From contig DAOTZS010000264.1 in assembly GCA_034434335.1 (NCBI GenBank), forward strand, positions 1-7,616: 7,616 nucleotides of DNA. Reading direction: 5' to 3'. Shown here in pieces: positions 1 to 5,977 of the stretch. The DNA is from DAOTZS01 sp034434335. Lineage in GTDB: Bacteria; Chloroflexota; Anaerolineae; CG2-30-64-16. The translations under genes were made by a program, and so were the position numbers. The notes under the pieces were generated by a model. The model did no database searches. It was given only the letters and a program-made list of their open reading frames with translations, and was not told the DNA's origin. How positions within the stretch are numbered: the stretch's first letter is position 1; every line of letters begins with the position of its first letter.

Positions 1-3
1 CCC

Positions 4-42
4 TTTCCCCCGCTCTCCCCTGGGAGGGGAGAGCGGGGGAAA
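4..42. repeat. Perfect 18-bp GC-rich stem-loop
   Basis: Positions 4-21 are exactly complementary to 25-42, leaving a 3-nt GGG loop. The arm runs from three T's through a C-rich tract, so each end of the stem is A/T and the centre is G/C. The sequence is symmetrical, so it could fold in RNA from either strand. It may be a terminator for a gene left of the window (the right arm ends in AAA, so the T-run follows the stem only on the minus strand) or a copy of a dispersed palindromic repeat. The second palindrome at 61-85 has a similar C-rich/G-rich design, which favours the repeat reading. The fold is seen directly; the role is inferred. Confidence 0.75.
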
Positions 43-60
43 CCCCCTTAATGCCGATCT

Positions 61-85
61 CCCCGCCCCCTATCAGGGGGCGGGG
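61..85. repeat. Second GC-rich stem-loop (11-bp perfect arms)
   Basis: Positions 61-71 pair perfectly with 75-85 around a 3-nt loop (ATC). It lies 18 nt after the first stem-loop and shares its C-rich then G-rich composition. The two look like a tandem pair of small palindromic intergenic elements. There is no downstream T-tract on the + strand, so a simple intrinsic terminator is not obvious. The G-rich arm continues into further G-runs up to position 98, which are described separately. Confidence 0.7.
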
Positions 86-98
86 CCGGGGGTGGGGG
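76..98 (+). other. G-quadruplex-type motif
   Basis: Four G-runs of 5, 4, 5 and 5 bases (76-80, 82-85, 88-92, 94-98) are separated by loops of 1, 2 and 1 nt. This fits the usual G3+N1-7 definition with room to spare, and short loops are known to favour stable quadruplexes. The first two runs are also the right arm of the 61-85 hairpin, so the two structures are mutually exclusive. It lies about 120 nt before the MEMO-family start codon on the coding strand. Formation in vivo is inference. Confidence 0.6.
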
Positions 99-142
99 TC
101 AATCCGGAAAGTGTAGAATCCAGCTTTACAAAGCACTAGAGG

Positions 143-157
143 AAGTGCCAGGCACTT
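143..157. promoter_or_regulatory. 15-bp palindrome, candidate operator
   Basis: AAGTGCC and GGCACTT form perfect 7-bp arms around a single central A. It sits 62 nt before the start codon of the MEMO-family gene. The size and symmetry fit a site for a dimeric regulator, but I see no good promoter around it, and it could be another dispersed intergenic element. The symmetry is seen directly; the operator role is a guess. Confidence 0.4.
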
Positions 158-219
158 GGTAGGGTGGCCCCCCGCAAACTGATGTTTAGATCAATACTTC
201 GTAGACAGGACATAACGCG

Positions 220-1440
220 ATGGCAGAGCAGAGGCTACCTAGACTACGCGCTCTGGATATTCGTCCCATCTTCCAGGATGGCCGCTCGCTCCTGATGCTT
301 CGAGACCCGCTGCAGTTGAGCGAGAGGGCCGTGATCATACCCCGCGAGCTGGCTCCCGTGCTGGCTTTCCTCGACGGCAGCCGCGATCTGGCCGGCCTGC
401 GCGCGGCTTTGATGGTGCGCCTGGGGTTGCGCTTTGACATGGCGCTGCTGGAGAGGCTGGTCGCGGTCCTCGACGAAAGTTTCTTGCTCGAGAACGAACG
501 CTTTCTGGCGGCCAAAACCGACGCCCTCGCCGCTTACCGGAATGCTCCCTTCCGGCCTCCGCTTTCGGCCGGGCAGGGTTATCCGGAGGAGGCCGACGCC
601 TTGCGGCAAATGCTGGACAGCTACCTGCACGGACGACCGCACAGCCAGCCCAGGAGCTCTTTCCCGGTGCGGGGCTTGCTCACCCCACATATTGACTACG
701 CCCGGGGTGGGCCAGTATATGCTGCTGTCTGGGGTGAGGCCGCCGAGAGCATTGAGAACGCAGAACTGGCCGTCATCCTGGGCACCGACCATTGGGGTTC
801 CGACGGCACGTTTACCCTCACCCGCCAGAATTACGCCACCCCCTATGGCGTGCTCCCCACGGCTCAAGGTGTGGTGGATGTGCTGGCCGAAGCCATTGGC
901 AGCGAAGAGGCCTTTGCCGGGGAGCTACACCATCGCACCGAGCACTCGATTGAGCTGGCTGCTGTCTGGTTGCACCACATGCGCCAGGGCCGGCCATGCG
1001 AGATAGTCCCTATTCTTTGTGGCTCATTCGGCCATTTTATCCGGAATGCTATCCAGCCAAGGGAGGATCAGACGATCCAGGCTTTGGTAGCCACTTTACA
1101 ACAGGTGATCTCAGCACAGCCGACTCTGATTGTGGCCGCCGGCGACCTGGCTCATGTGGGTCCGGCCTTTGGCGACCAGCCGCTGGACCTCAGTGCTCGT
1201 GCCCAACTCCAGGCCGCTGACGAGCAATTGATCCGCGAGATCATAGCGGGCGATGCAGAAGGCTTCTTCCAGAGTATAAGCCGCGTGCAAGATCGGTATA
1301 ACATCTGCGGCCTGCCCCCCATTTACCTGGCCCTTCGCCTGCTCAGTCCCACTTCAGGGGCCCTGGTGGCTTACGATCGTTGCCCGGCCGACGCCCAGGG
1401 TACGTCTGTCGTCTCTGTTTGTGGTGTCTTGTTTAGCTAG
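220..1440 (+). CDS. MEMO-family (AmmeMemoRadiSam system protein B-like) with N-terminal extension
   Basis: This is a 406-aa protein in two parts. Residues about 150-406 match the MEMO family (fold related to class III extradiol dioxygenases). Visible family motifs are TPHIDY with His157, GTDHW with His191, TEHSIE (Glu241-His242), AGDLAHVG (Asp309, His312) and NICG with Cys363. His157, His191 and Cys363 appear to match the conserved His/His/Cys site reported to bind metal in human MEMO1. Residues 1-135 are an extra, mostly helical domain with a stretch at about 36-90 that recalls PqqD-like small winged-helix domains. That comparison is by eye and weak. In many prokaryotes MEMO is encoded with AMMECR1 and a radical SAM protein; neither is adjacent here. 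The biochemical reaction is not established. The ATG at 220 has a modest AGGA (207-210) nine bases upstream, and a conserved N-terminal context cannot be checked. No promoter is convincing, so it may be read from upstream. Family call is firm, function is not. Confidence 0.88.
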   Translation: MAEQRLPRLRALDIRPIFQDGRSLLMLRDPLQLSERAVIIPRELAPVLAFLDGSRDLAGLRAALMVRLGLRFDMALLERLVAVLDESFLLENERFLAAKTDALAAYRNAPFRPPLSAGQGYPEEADALRQMLDSYLHGRPHSQPRSSFPVRGLLTPHIDYARGGPVYAAVWGEAAESIENAELAVILGTDHWGSDGTFTLTRQNYATPYGVLPTAQGVVDVLAEAIGSEEAFAGELHHRTEHSIELAAVWLHHMRQGRPCEIVPILCGSFGHFIRNAIQPREDQTIQALVATLQQVISAQPTLIVAAGDLAHVGPAFGDQPLDLSARAQLQAADEQLIREIIAGDAEGFFQSISRVQDRYNICGLPPIYLALRLLSPTSGALVAYDRCPADAQGTSVVSVCGVLFS

Positions 1441-1477
1441 CCTGGGTCTCGTTGTGGGCTTGTGCAAGCATCATGAG

Positions 1478-1501
1478 AGAGGTCAGCGAAGGCCGACCTC
1501 T
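1478..1501. other. Stem-loop after the MEMO gene (7-bp arms)
   Basis: AGAGGTC (1478-1484) pairs with GACCTCT (1495-1501) around a 10-nt loop, 37 nt past the MEMO stop codon. No T-run follows. It is the first of two stem-loops in this gap and may contribute to 3'-end formation or mRNA protection. Confidence 0.45.
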
Positions 1502-1516
1502 GGCCGCAGGCCCAAG

Positions 1517-1554
1517 AAGGGCCACGCCGAGGGCTCGCCCGAGGCGTGGCCCTT
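1517..1554. terminator. 12-bp stem-loop, possible transcription end of the MEMO gene
   Basis: Positions 1517-1528 pair perfectly with 1543-1554 across a 14-nt loop that can itself form a short GGG/CCC helix. It lies about 75 nt after the MEMO stop codon and before the next promoter, the expected place for a terminator. However, no T-tract follows on either strand, so it is not a classical intrinsic terminator. An alternative 5-bp helix (GGCCC 1509-1513 with GGGCC 1519-1523) would compete with the left arm. Confidence 0.45.
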
Positions 1555-1637
1555 CCAGTCACCGCTGAATAGTCTTACCGAGAGGACACCCCTTGCACTT
1601 CCTGGGCTTTCGCTGCGCACGCCGTTGCCTGCCCATG

Positions 1638-1666
1638 TTGCCACGCCCTGGCCGCAGTGCTATAAT
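1638..1666 (+). promoter_or_regulatory. Sigma-70-type promoter for the lepB operon
   Basis: The -35 element TTGCCA (1638-1643) and a perfect -10 TATAAT (1661-1666) are separated by exactly 17 nt. TG at 1658-1659, one base before the -10, makes an extended -10. The predicted transcription start is near 1673, giving a leader of about 50 nt before the GTG start at 1723. This is the best promoter in the window and probably serves all five genes to 5188, since no comparable promoter or terminator lies between them. Confidence 0.82.
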
Positions 1667-1722
1667 CATCCTGCCCGGCTGATGCCGCCGTGAGGATAGA
1701 TCGAACCTGGAGAGGAACTTAC

Positions 1723-2406
1723 GTGACGACTACCGATCATAATTCAGTCCTTGCGGATACTCCAGAGCAGCTGGCCACACCGCAAGCAGCCGATACCCGC
1801 GAACCCACCTTTCTGAGCGCGCTTTGGGAGCTGGTACAAACCGTTCTCCTGGCTCTGGTAATCTTCCTGCTGATCCGCAATGTCATCCAAAACTTCCGCA
1901 TTGACGGAAACAGCATGGAACCGAACTTCCACGACGGTCAATTCCTGATCGTCAACCGTTTTGCCTACTGCCCCGGCCTGCACCTCGATCTTCCCTTCCT
2001 GGGCATTCGCTGGCAGAAGACCTGGTGTGTGCGCCAGCCCAGGCGGGGCGATGTTATTATCTTTGCGTACCCTCTCGACCCAAGCCGCGATTTCATCAAA
2101 CGGGTAATTGGCCTGCCCGGGGAGACCGTGGAGGTCAGGGCAGGCAGGGTTTACATCAATGGCCAGTTGATGCCCGAACCGTTCGGCCCCAACCCTGGCA
2201 GCTACAGCGTAGGGCCAATTACCGTCGGCCCAGACGAGGTCTTTGTCTTGGGCGACAATCGCAACAACTCCAGTGATTCGCGCACCTGGGGCCCTTTGCC
2301 GCAAAAGTATATTATCGGTAAAGCCTTGCTCTCTTACTGGCCACCCCGCTATTGGGCTATTGTGCCCCACTACGATCTCACGGACCTCGGGGCCAGCCCA
2401 CCTTGA
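1723..2406 (+). CDS. lepB: Signal peptidase I
   Basis: This membrane-bound serine protease (type I signal peptidase, family S26) removes signal peptides from exported proteins on the outer face of the cytoplasmic membrane. The 227-aa product has a polar N-terminal tail (1-33), one membrane segment (about 34-56), then the catalytic region. The box GNSMEP carries the nucleophile Ser64, and RDFIKRVIGLPGE carries the general base Lys126. GDNRNNSSDSR followed by WGP is the conserved C-terminal box. A segment with two cysteines (Cys83, Cys102) lies between the first boxes. I chose GTG at 1723 because GGAGAGG (1709-1715) lies seven bases upstream. An earlier in-frame GTG at 1690 would add 11 residues and would put the ribosome site inside the gene. 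It is the first gene after the strong promoter. The LysM/M23 protein of the same operon carries a signal peptide and is a plausible substrate (inference). Confidence 0.96.
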   Translation: MTTTDHNSVLADTPEQLATPQAADTREPTFLSALWELVQTVLLALVIFLLIRNVIQNFRIDGNSMEPNFHDGQFLIVNRFAYCPGLHLDLPFLGIRWQKTWCVRQPRRGDVIIFAYPLDPSRDFIKRVIGLPGETVEVRAGRVYINGQLMPEPFGPNPGSYSVGPITVGPDEVFVLGDNRNNSSDSRTWGPLPQKYIIGKALLSYWPPRYWAIVPHYDLTDLGASPP

Positions 2407-2451
2407 GGCCAGAGCAACCGTTCTCAGCTACAGAGACAAAGGGAAAGACCC

Positions 2452-2703
2452 ATGTCCCGACACGAACTCCTGATCATCCTGGCCCATGCTCAGTTCTGCG
2501 ATGGATGCCGCCAGCGGCTGCTGGCGGATCCGGCTTCCGTCTTCCTTGGCCGGCTTTTGACCGAAGAAGAGAAGGAAACCCTGGCCCGGTTGTGCGCGGA
2601 TGATTTCCTGACCCCAGAGCGCCTGGGGCACGCTGCAGATACCACACCCGCAGAGCTCGACCAATATCGTGATCATCCCGTGGCCCGTCTCAGGCACCTG
2701 TGA
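2452..2703 (+). CDS. Small unrecognised protein (83 aa)
   Basis: I do not recognise this protein with confidence. It starts at ATG 2452 with AGGGA (2440-2444) seven bases before, 45 nt after the lepB stop and 35 nt before the MBL gene, so it is very likely a real operon member. It has no signal peptide or membrane segment. A helical N-terminal half includes FCDGC (Cys16, Cys19) and then a stretch reading LLADPASVFLGRLLTEEEKE. That spacing of a DP turn followed by a 'LTEEE' helix start resembles leader-like regions of Nif11/NHLP-clan RiPP precursors and LigA-like small proteins. The C-terminal part (about 53-83: LTPERLGHAADTTPAELDQY then DHPVARLRHL) reads like a small helix-turn-helix unit. 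A third cysteine is at 48. Both comparisons are by eye. It could equally be a small DNA-binding or zinc-binding accessory protein. Confidence 0.72.
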   Translation: MSRHELLIILAHAQFCDGCRQRLLADPASVFLGRLLTEEEKETLARLCADDFLTPERLGHAADTTPAELDQYRDHPVARLRHL

Positions 2704-2738
2704 CGGTATATTGCGGATAGACGGGAGGTAAAGTGCCC

Positions 2739-3503
2739 ATGGAGGTTGTGCCAGGATTATATTGTCTGAGTGAAGTGGGTTGGGGCGTCAACGCTTATCT
2801 ATGGTGGCCTGGGCCAGCCCAGGTTGCAGAGGGCGCTCCGCTTCTGTTTGACTGCGGCTGGCCATGGTCTGGTCAGGGATTGGCAAGAAGCCTGGCCAGG
2901 TTGGGGTTACATGCTGGGGAGATCCACGCGGTGGCCATCACCCACGATGACATTGACCATACCGGCCGCCTGGCAGTGCTTCAGGCGGTCAGTGGTGCTA
3001 CAGTGATTGCCCACGCGTTGGAAGCTGTACGCCTGGCGAGCACTAGCTGGCGCGAGCCGCCGGGGAACCGGGGGCCGATCAACCTGGTTATGGCAGCCGC
3101 CAAGCGCTTCTACCAGCGCTGGCCCCATCACCCTGTCCAGGTGACCTGCCCTGTCGCTGATGGGGATAAGTTACCCGGAGGGTGGATGGCTGTGCACGCG
3201 CCTGGGCATACGCCTGGTCACACCGCCTATTTTCATCCCGGCCTGCCTGGTCCTGACGGCCTCCAGCGGGTGTTGGTGGCTGGCGACGCGCTGGGTCACA
3301 GTGGCGGGGGAAGGCTGCGTCTGCCCACACCCATCTACACCGAGGACATGAACGCTGCGATAGAAGCCATCGGCAAACTGGCGAACCTGGCACCGGATAT
3401 CATCTGCTTTGGCCATGGCCCGGTGCTGCGCAATGCAGCCGAGCCATTACGCCGTTTCGCCGATTCGTTGTTCCGGCAATACAGGGGGTATTCTGTTGAT
3501 TGA
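2739..3503 (+). CDS. MBL-fold metallohydrolase
   Basis: This 254-aa protein has the metallo-beta-lactamase fold, close in layout to glyoxalase II-like hydrolases. Motifs in order: FDCG (38-40 region), THDDIDHTG with His69, Asp71, Asp73 and His74, APGHTPGH with His157, AGDAL with Asp183, and FGHGP with His226. These are the expected two-metal ligands except that the second His of HxHxDH is Asp71, a variant I believe occurs in some MBL subfamilies. The substrate cannot be told from sequence; a hydrolysed thioester, lactone or phosphodiester are all possible. No signal peptide is seen, so it is probably cytoplasmic. ATG 2739 is preferred: GGGAGG at 2723-2728 is ten bases upstream, while the in-frame GTG at 2733 would be only four bases from it. 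Its end overlaps the next gene by 8 nt, indicating coupled translation with the phosphoribosyltransferase. Confidence 0.92.
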   Translation: MEVVPGLYCLSEVGWGVNAYLWWPGPAQVAEGAPLLFDCGWPWSGQGLARSLARLGLHAGEIHAVAITHDDIDHTGRLAVLQAVSGATVIAHALEAVRLASTSWREPPGNRGPINLVMAAAKRFYQRWPHHPVQVTCPVADGDKLPGGWMAVHAPGHTPGHTAYFHPGLPGPDGLQRVLVAGDALGHSGGGRLRLPTPIYTEDMNAAIEAIGKLANLAPDIICFGHGPVLRNAAEPLRRFADSLFRQYRGYSVD

Positions 3504-4044
3504 CCCATTTTGTCTCGCTGAGATCCTTATCCCTTCGGACAAGCTTCAGGCGCGGGTGGCGGAGTTGGGCGCTGAGATCAGCCGCGATTATCAGGGACGC
3601 GACTTGCTACTCCTGGCTGTGCTGAAGGGCAGTGTCATATTCCTCAGCGATCTGATGCGCCATATCGCTGTCCCCCATGTCATCGACTTCATGGCGACTT
3701 CCAGCTATGGTGCCGGCACCGAATCCTCGGGCGCAGTGCGCATTCTCAAGGACCTGGATGCGCCGATCGAAGGGCGTAATGTCCTGATTGTTGAGGACAT
3801 CATTGACACCGGACGTACGCTGGACTATCTGATGCGCATCCTGCGGGCGCGCCGGCCGGCTTCTCTGCGCGTCTGCACCCTCTTGAATAAAGCTGCCCGC
3901 CGGGAGGTCGAGGTGCCGGTGGACTATGTGGGCTTTGACATCCCCAATAAGTTCGTGGTCGGCTATGGGCTGGACTTTGCGGAGTTGTACCGCAACCTGC
4001 CCTATATTGCGGTCCTGGCGCCAGAATGTTATGGGGGCAGGTAA
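3496..4044 (+). CDS. hpt: Hypoxanthine phosphoribosyltransferase
   Basis: This purine-salvage enzyme converts hypoxanthine (and usually guanine) plus PRPP to IMP/GMP in the cytoplasm. The 182-aa length is normal for the bacterial family. Visible motifs: VLKGS (Lys44-Gly45, pyrophosphate loop), SSYG (69-72, flexible active-site loop), the PRPP-binding stretch VLIVEDIIDTGRTL (96-109) with Asp104 at the position of the catalytic base in human HPRT, and GFDIPNKFVVGYGLD (146-160, purine-binding region with Lys152). I start it at TTG 3496: AGGGGG at 3483-3488 lies seven bases upstream, and the N-terminus then matches the usual family start (about 20 residues before ELGAEISRDY). An open frame extends back to 3409, but its extra residues lie inside the MBL gene and look nothing like HPRT. 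It overlaps the MBL gene by 8 nt and the next gene by 14 nt. In many bacteria hpt lies near tilS and ftsH; neither is here. Confidence 0.95.
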   Translation: MIDPFCLAEILIPSDKLQARVAELGAEISRDYQGRDLLLLAVLKGSVIFLSDLMRHIAVPHVIDFMATSSYGAGTESSGAVRILKDLDAPIEGRNVLIVEDIIDTGRTLDYLMRILRARRPASLRVCTLLNKAARREVEVPVDYVGFDIPNKFVVGYGLDFAELYRNLPYIAVLAPECYGGR

Positions 4045-5188
4045 CCTTCTTTCGACGCGGGCGGCTATAGGCGGGCTTATCCTGTGTCTGCTGTTGGCGT
4101 TGGGATGGGCCACGCCGGTCCGAGCCGATGCCTTGATCCTCTCTGTTGGCCCTCCTGGTGAGGCCGGCCTGCAACTCGACGCCGCGCTGCTCTCCCCTCG
4201 CTGGCCGCCGCAATGGCAACCCGTGGCCGGGTGGCAGACTTACACCGTCAAGCCGGGCGATACATTGACTGGAATCGCTCGGGCGTTCGGGGTCGAGCCG
4301 GTTGTGCTGGCTGCCCGCAACGGCCTGGCGGACCCAGACCTTATTGTCGTGGGCCAGCAGCTACGCATTGCCCCTCTGAACAGCACCCCTATTGCCCTGC
4401 CAGCCGATGGTTCTCTTCTCCGGGTCCAGTGTTGGCCCTGGCCGCCAGCTCAAGGCCAGACGCTGGTGGTCTGGCTGCATGCGCGGCAGCCGGCCACCTA
4501 CCGCGTAGAGATGGACGGCTATTCCTATCCAGTGTGGTCTGTTGGCCGGCATGCCTGGGCGGTAATCCCCCTTTCCCCCCTGGCTGATCCCGGGCTCCGG
4601 GCCTTGGAAGTGGCCGCGGATGAGACAGCTATTACCCTTACCATGATGGTGCAGGCGGGCGATTTCGGGTGGCAGGAGATCCCTGCCGCGGTAGCGGACC
4701 CGATCCTGGCCCAGGCCGACAAGGTGCGCGCTGAAGCGGAGCGCATGGCAAGCCTGTTTGGCGGGCTTAGCCAGCAGGATTGGAGCCCCCGGGGTCGTTT
4801 TCGCAGCCCCTTGGGGGGAGAGTATCCGCGCACGTCTCCCTTTGGGACGCGGCGTAGCTATGGCAGCGGAGGCGGCCTCAGCGCCCACGCCGGTGAGGAT
4901 TTCAGCGCCCCGCCGGGGACCCCGGTGGTAGCCCCGGCCAGTGGAGTGGTGGTGCTGGCCGAGCCCCTCTTCGTGCGAGGAAACGCGGTGGTGCTGGACC
5001 ATGGCCGCGGGGTATTCACCGGATACTGGCATTTACAGACCTTACATGTTGCCGAAGGCGAAAGGGTAGAGGCAGGGCAGTTGATCGGTGAGGTGGGCAG
5101 CACCGGCTTGAGCACAGGTGCGCACCTGCACTGGGAGATGCGCATCTACGGGGTGGCAGTGGACCCGCTGCAATGGCTACAACGCTAG
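4031..5188 (+). CDS. Secreted LysM / M23 peptidoglycan metallopeptidase
   Basis: This 385-aa protein probably cuts peptidoglycan cross-bridges or stem peptides outside the membrane. Residues 1-32 form a signal peptide (Arg10, hydrophobic core 12-26, VRA before a likely cut at 32/33). Residues 70-114 are one LysM peptidoglycan-binding domain (YTVKPGDTLTGIARAFGV...). Residues about 130-215 look like a beta-rich Ig-like spacer, and 222-248 a charged helix. The C-terminal M23 (LytM) domain runs from about 255, with zinc ligands His286 and Asp290 (HAGED) and His367 in HLHWE, plus catalytic-site His334 (YWHL) and His365. All expected residues are present, so it should be an active enzyme rather than an EnvC/NlpD-type inactive activator. 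ATG 4031 is the only start giving a signal peptide; it overlaps hpt by 14 nt and has no good ribosome site, suggesting translation coupled to hpt. An open frame extends further upstream inside hpt but is not protein-like. Confidence 0.94.
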   Translation: MGAGNLLSTRAAIGGLILCLLLALGWATPVRADALILSVGPPGEAGLQLDAALLSPRWPPQWQPVAGWQTYTVKPGDTLTGIARAFGVEPVVLAARNGLADPDLIVVGQQLRIAPLNSTPIALPADGSLLRVQCWPWPPAQGQTLVVWLHARQPATYRVEMDGYSYPVWSVGRHAWAVIPLSPLADPGLRALEVAADETAITLTMMVQAGDFGWQEIPAAVADPILAQADKVRAEAERMASLFGGLSQQDWSPRGRFRSPLGGEYPRTSPFGTRRSYGSGGGLSAHAGEDFSAPPGTPVVAPASGVVVLAEPLFVRGNAVVLDHGRGVFTGYWHLQTLHVAEGERVEAGQLIGEVGSTGLSTGAHLHWEMRIYGVAVDPLQWLQR

Positions 5189-5197
5189 AACCCCGAA

Positions 5198-5235
5198 AAA
5201 GCGCATCGCCGAACTTCGGTCCGGCGATGCGCTTT
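5198..5235 (-). terminator. Intrinsic terminator with UUCG tetraloop
   Basis: Perfect 14-bp arms (5198-5211 with 5222-5235) enclose an A/C mismatch, two more pairs and a C(UUCG)G tetraloop at 5214-5219, a notably stable loop. On the minus strand the stem ends in UUU and runs into more U's (five T's at 5200-5196), giving a classical terminator about 65 nt past the bL25 stop. On the plus strand the stem is followed by TTT then GAGTG, a weaker U-run, so it may also stop the convergent lepB operon, whose last stop codon is 9 nt before it. Confidence 0.88.
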
Positions 5236-5301
5236 GAGTGACAGAAGAATGGATTATCATCCCCCACCCGTGAGTGGTTAGCCTTACCTGTGAGCAGGCT
5301 G

Positions 5302-5952
5302 TTACTTCTCTTCTTCCTCTTCTTCCTTCGCCTTACCCTTGGCCACCACCTCAACTTCACCTGGCGCCACTTCAGCCACCTCCTCTTCCTCCACCGCAGC
5401 GCGCGTGAAGGTCAGGGAGAAGACGACCTGATCGGGCTCGGCGAGCACCTCGACACCCGGCGGGACGATCAGGTCTCGGACATACACCACATCCTCCTCA
5501 CCCTTCAGGCGGGAGAGGTCTGCCACTATATGAGTGGGAATGTCAGCAGGCAGACACTCGACCTCAATGGTATCCAGGTGGCGGACGAGCACGAGGTCAG
5601 GGGTAGCCAGGGCTGGCGCCTCCCCCTCGGGAACGATGGGGACATCGAGCCGCAGCTTCTCGGTCATCGAAACGGCCTGAAAGTCCACATGCAGCACATG
5701 ATGTTTGATCGGATCACGCTGGACCTCGCGCATCAGCACCTGTAGGGGAGCCTGGTCGCCGATCTGCAATGAGAGCAGCCCACCGCCTGCTTTACGCAGG
5801 GCCTGGTGCAGGTCTCTGACACTGACCGAGATCGGCTTGGGCTCCAGTCCCTTGCCATACACCACAGCGGGCACACGATTGGCATTGCGCAGCTCGCGGA
5901 GCTGATGACGTCCTGGCCGGCGCGGTTCCGCTAGCAGAGTCATGTTTTCCAT
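5302..5952 (-). CDS. rplY: Large-subunit ribosomal protein bL25, CTC/TL5 long form
   Basis: bL25 binds 5S rRNA in the central protuberance of the 50S subunit. The 216-aa product is the long, two-domain form (CTC/TL5 type): an N-terminal 5S rRNA-binding domain (about 1-95, with the family signature LRNANRVPAVVYGKG at 21-35) and a C-terminal beta domain (about 100-183, ending near VFSLTFTRA). A final tail of about 33 residues is rich in Glu with a few Lys. Such acidic tails are common in long bL25 proteins of some phyla. The start is ATG at 5952 because AGGAGA (5966-5961) lies eight bases before it and the protein then begins MENMTLLAEPR, close to family starts. An in-frame ATG at 5976 would place the ribosome site within the gene. 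It stands alone, with its own promoter, a leader hairpin and a terminator. Confidence 0.95.
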   Translation of the reverse strand: MENMTLLAEPRRPGRHQLRELRNANRVPAVVYGKGLEPKPISVSVRDLHQALRKAGGGLLSLQIGDQAPLQVLMREVQRDPIKHHVLHVDFQAVSMTEKLRLDVPIVPEGEAPALATPDLVLVRHLDTIEVECLPADIPTHIVADLSRLKGEEDVVYVRDLIVPPGVEVLAEPDQVVFSLTFTRAAVEEEEVAEVAPGEVEVVAKGKAKEEEEEEK

Positions 5953-5977
5953 GGACGAATTCTCCTGATCATACAAC

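Noticed and set aside
114..119. TAGAAT as a -10 element for the MEMO gene
   Set aside because: No -35-like sequence lies 16-18 nt upstream, where only G-rich sequence is found.
244..867. Long open frame antisense to the MEMO gene
   Set aside because: It runs opposite a clear protein-coding gene, has no recognisable motifs and is explained by GC-rich codon composition.
1421..1693. 90-codon open frame in the gap after the MEMO gene
   Set aside because: It spans the two stem-loops and the lepB promoter, overlaps the MEMO stop and is rich in Pro/Arg without protein-like features.
1744..2370. Open frame antisense to lepB
   Set aside because: lepB carries all signal peptidase motifs on the other strand; the antisense frame has none.
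4361..5032. Open frame antisense to the M23 peptidase gene
   Set aside because: No motif or ribosome site supports it; the sense frame has intact LysM and M23 domains.
5290..5745. Plus-strand open frame opposite rplY
   Set aside because: It is the complement of bL25 codons; its Leu/Phe-rich start only mirrors the Glu-rich tail and the frame has no ribosome site.
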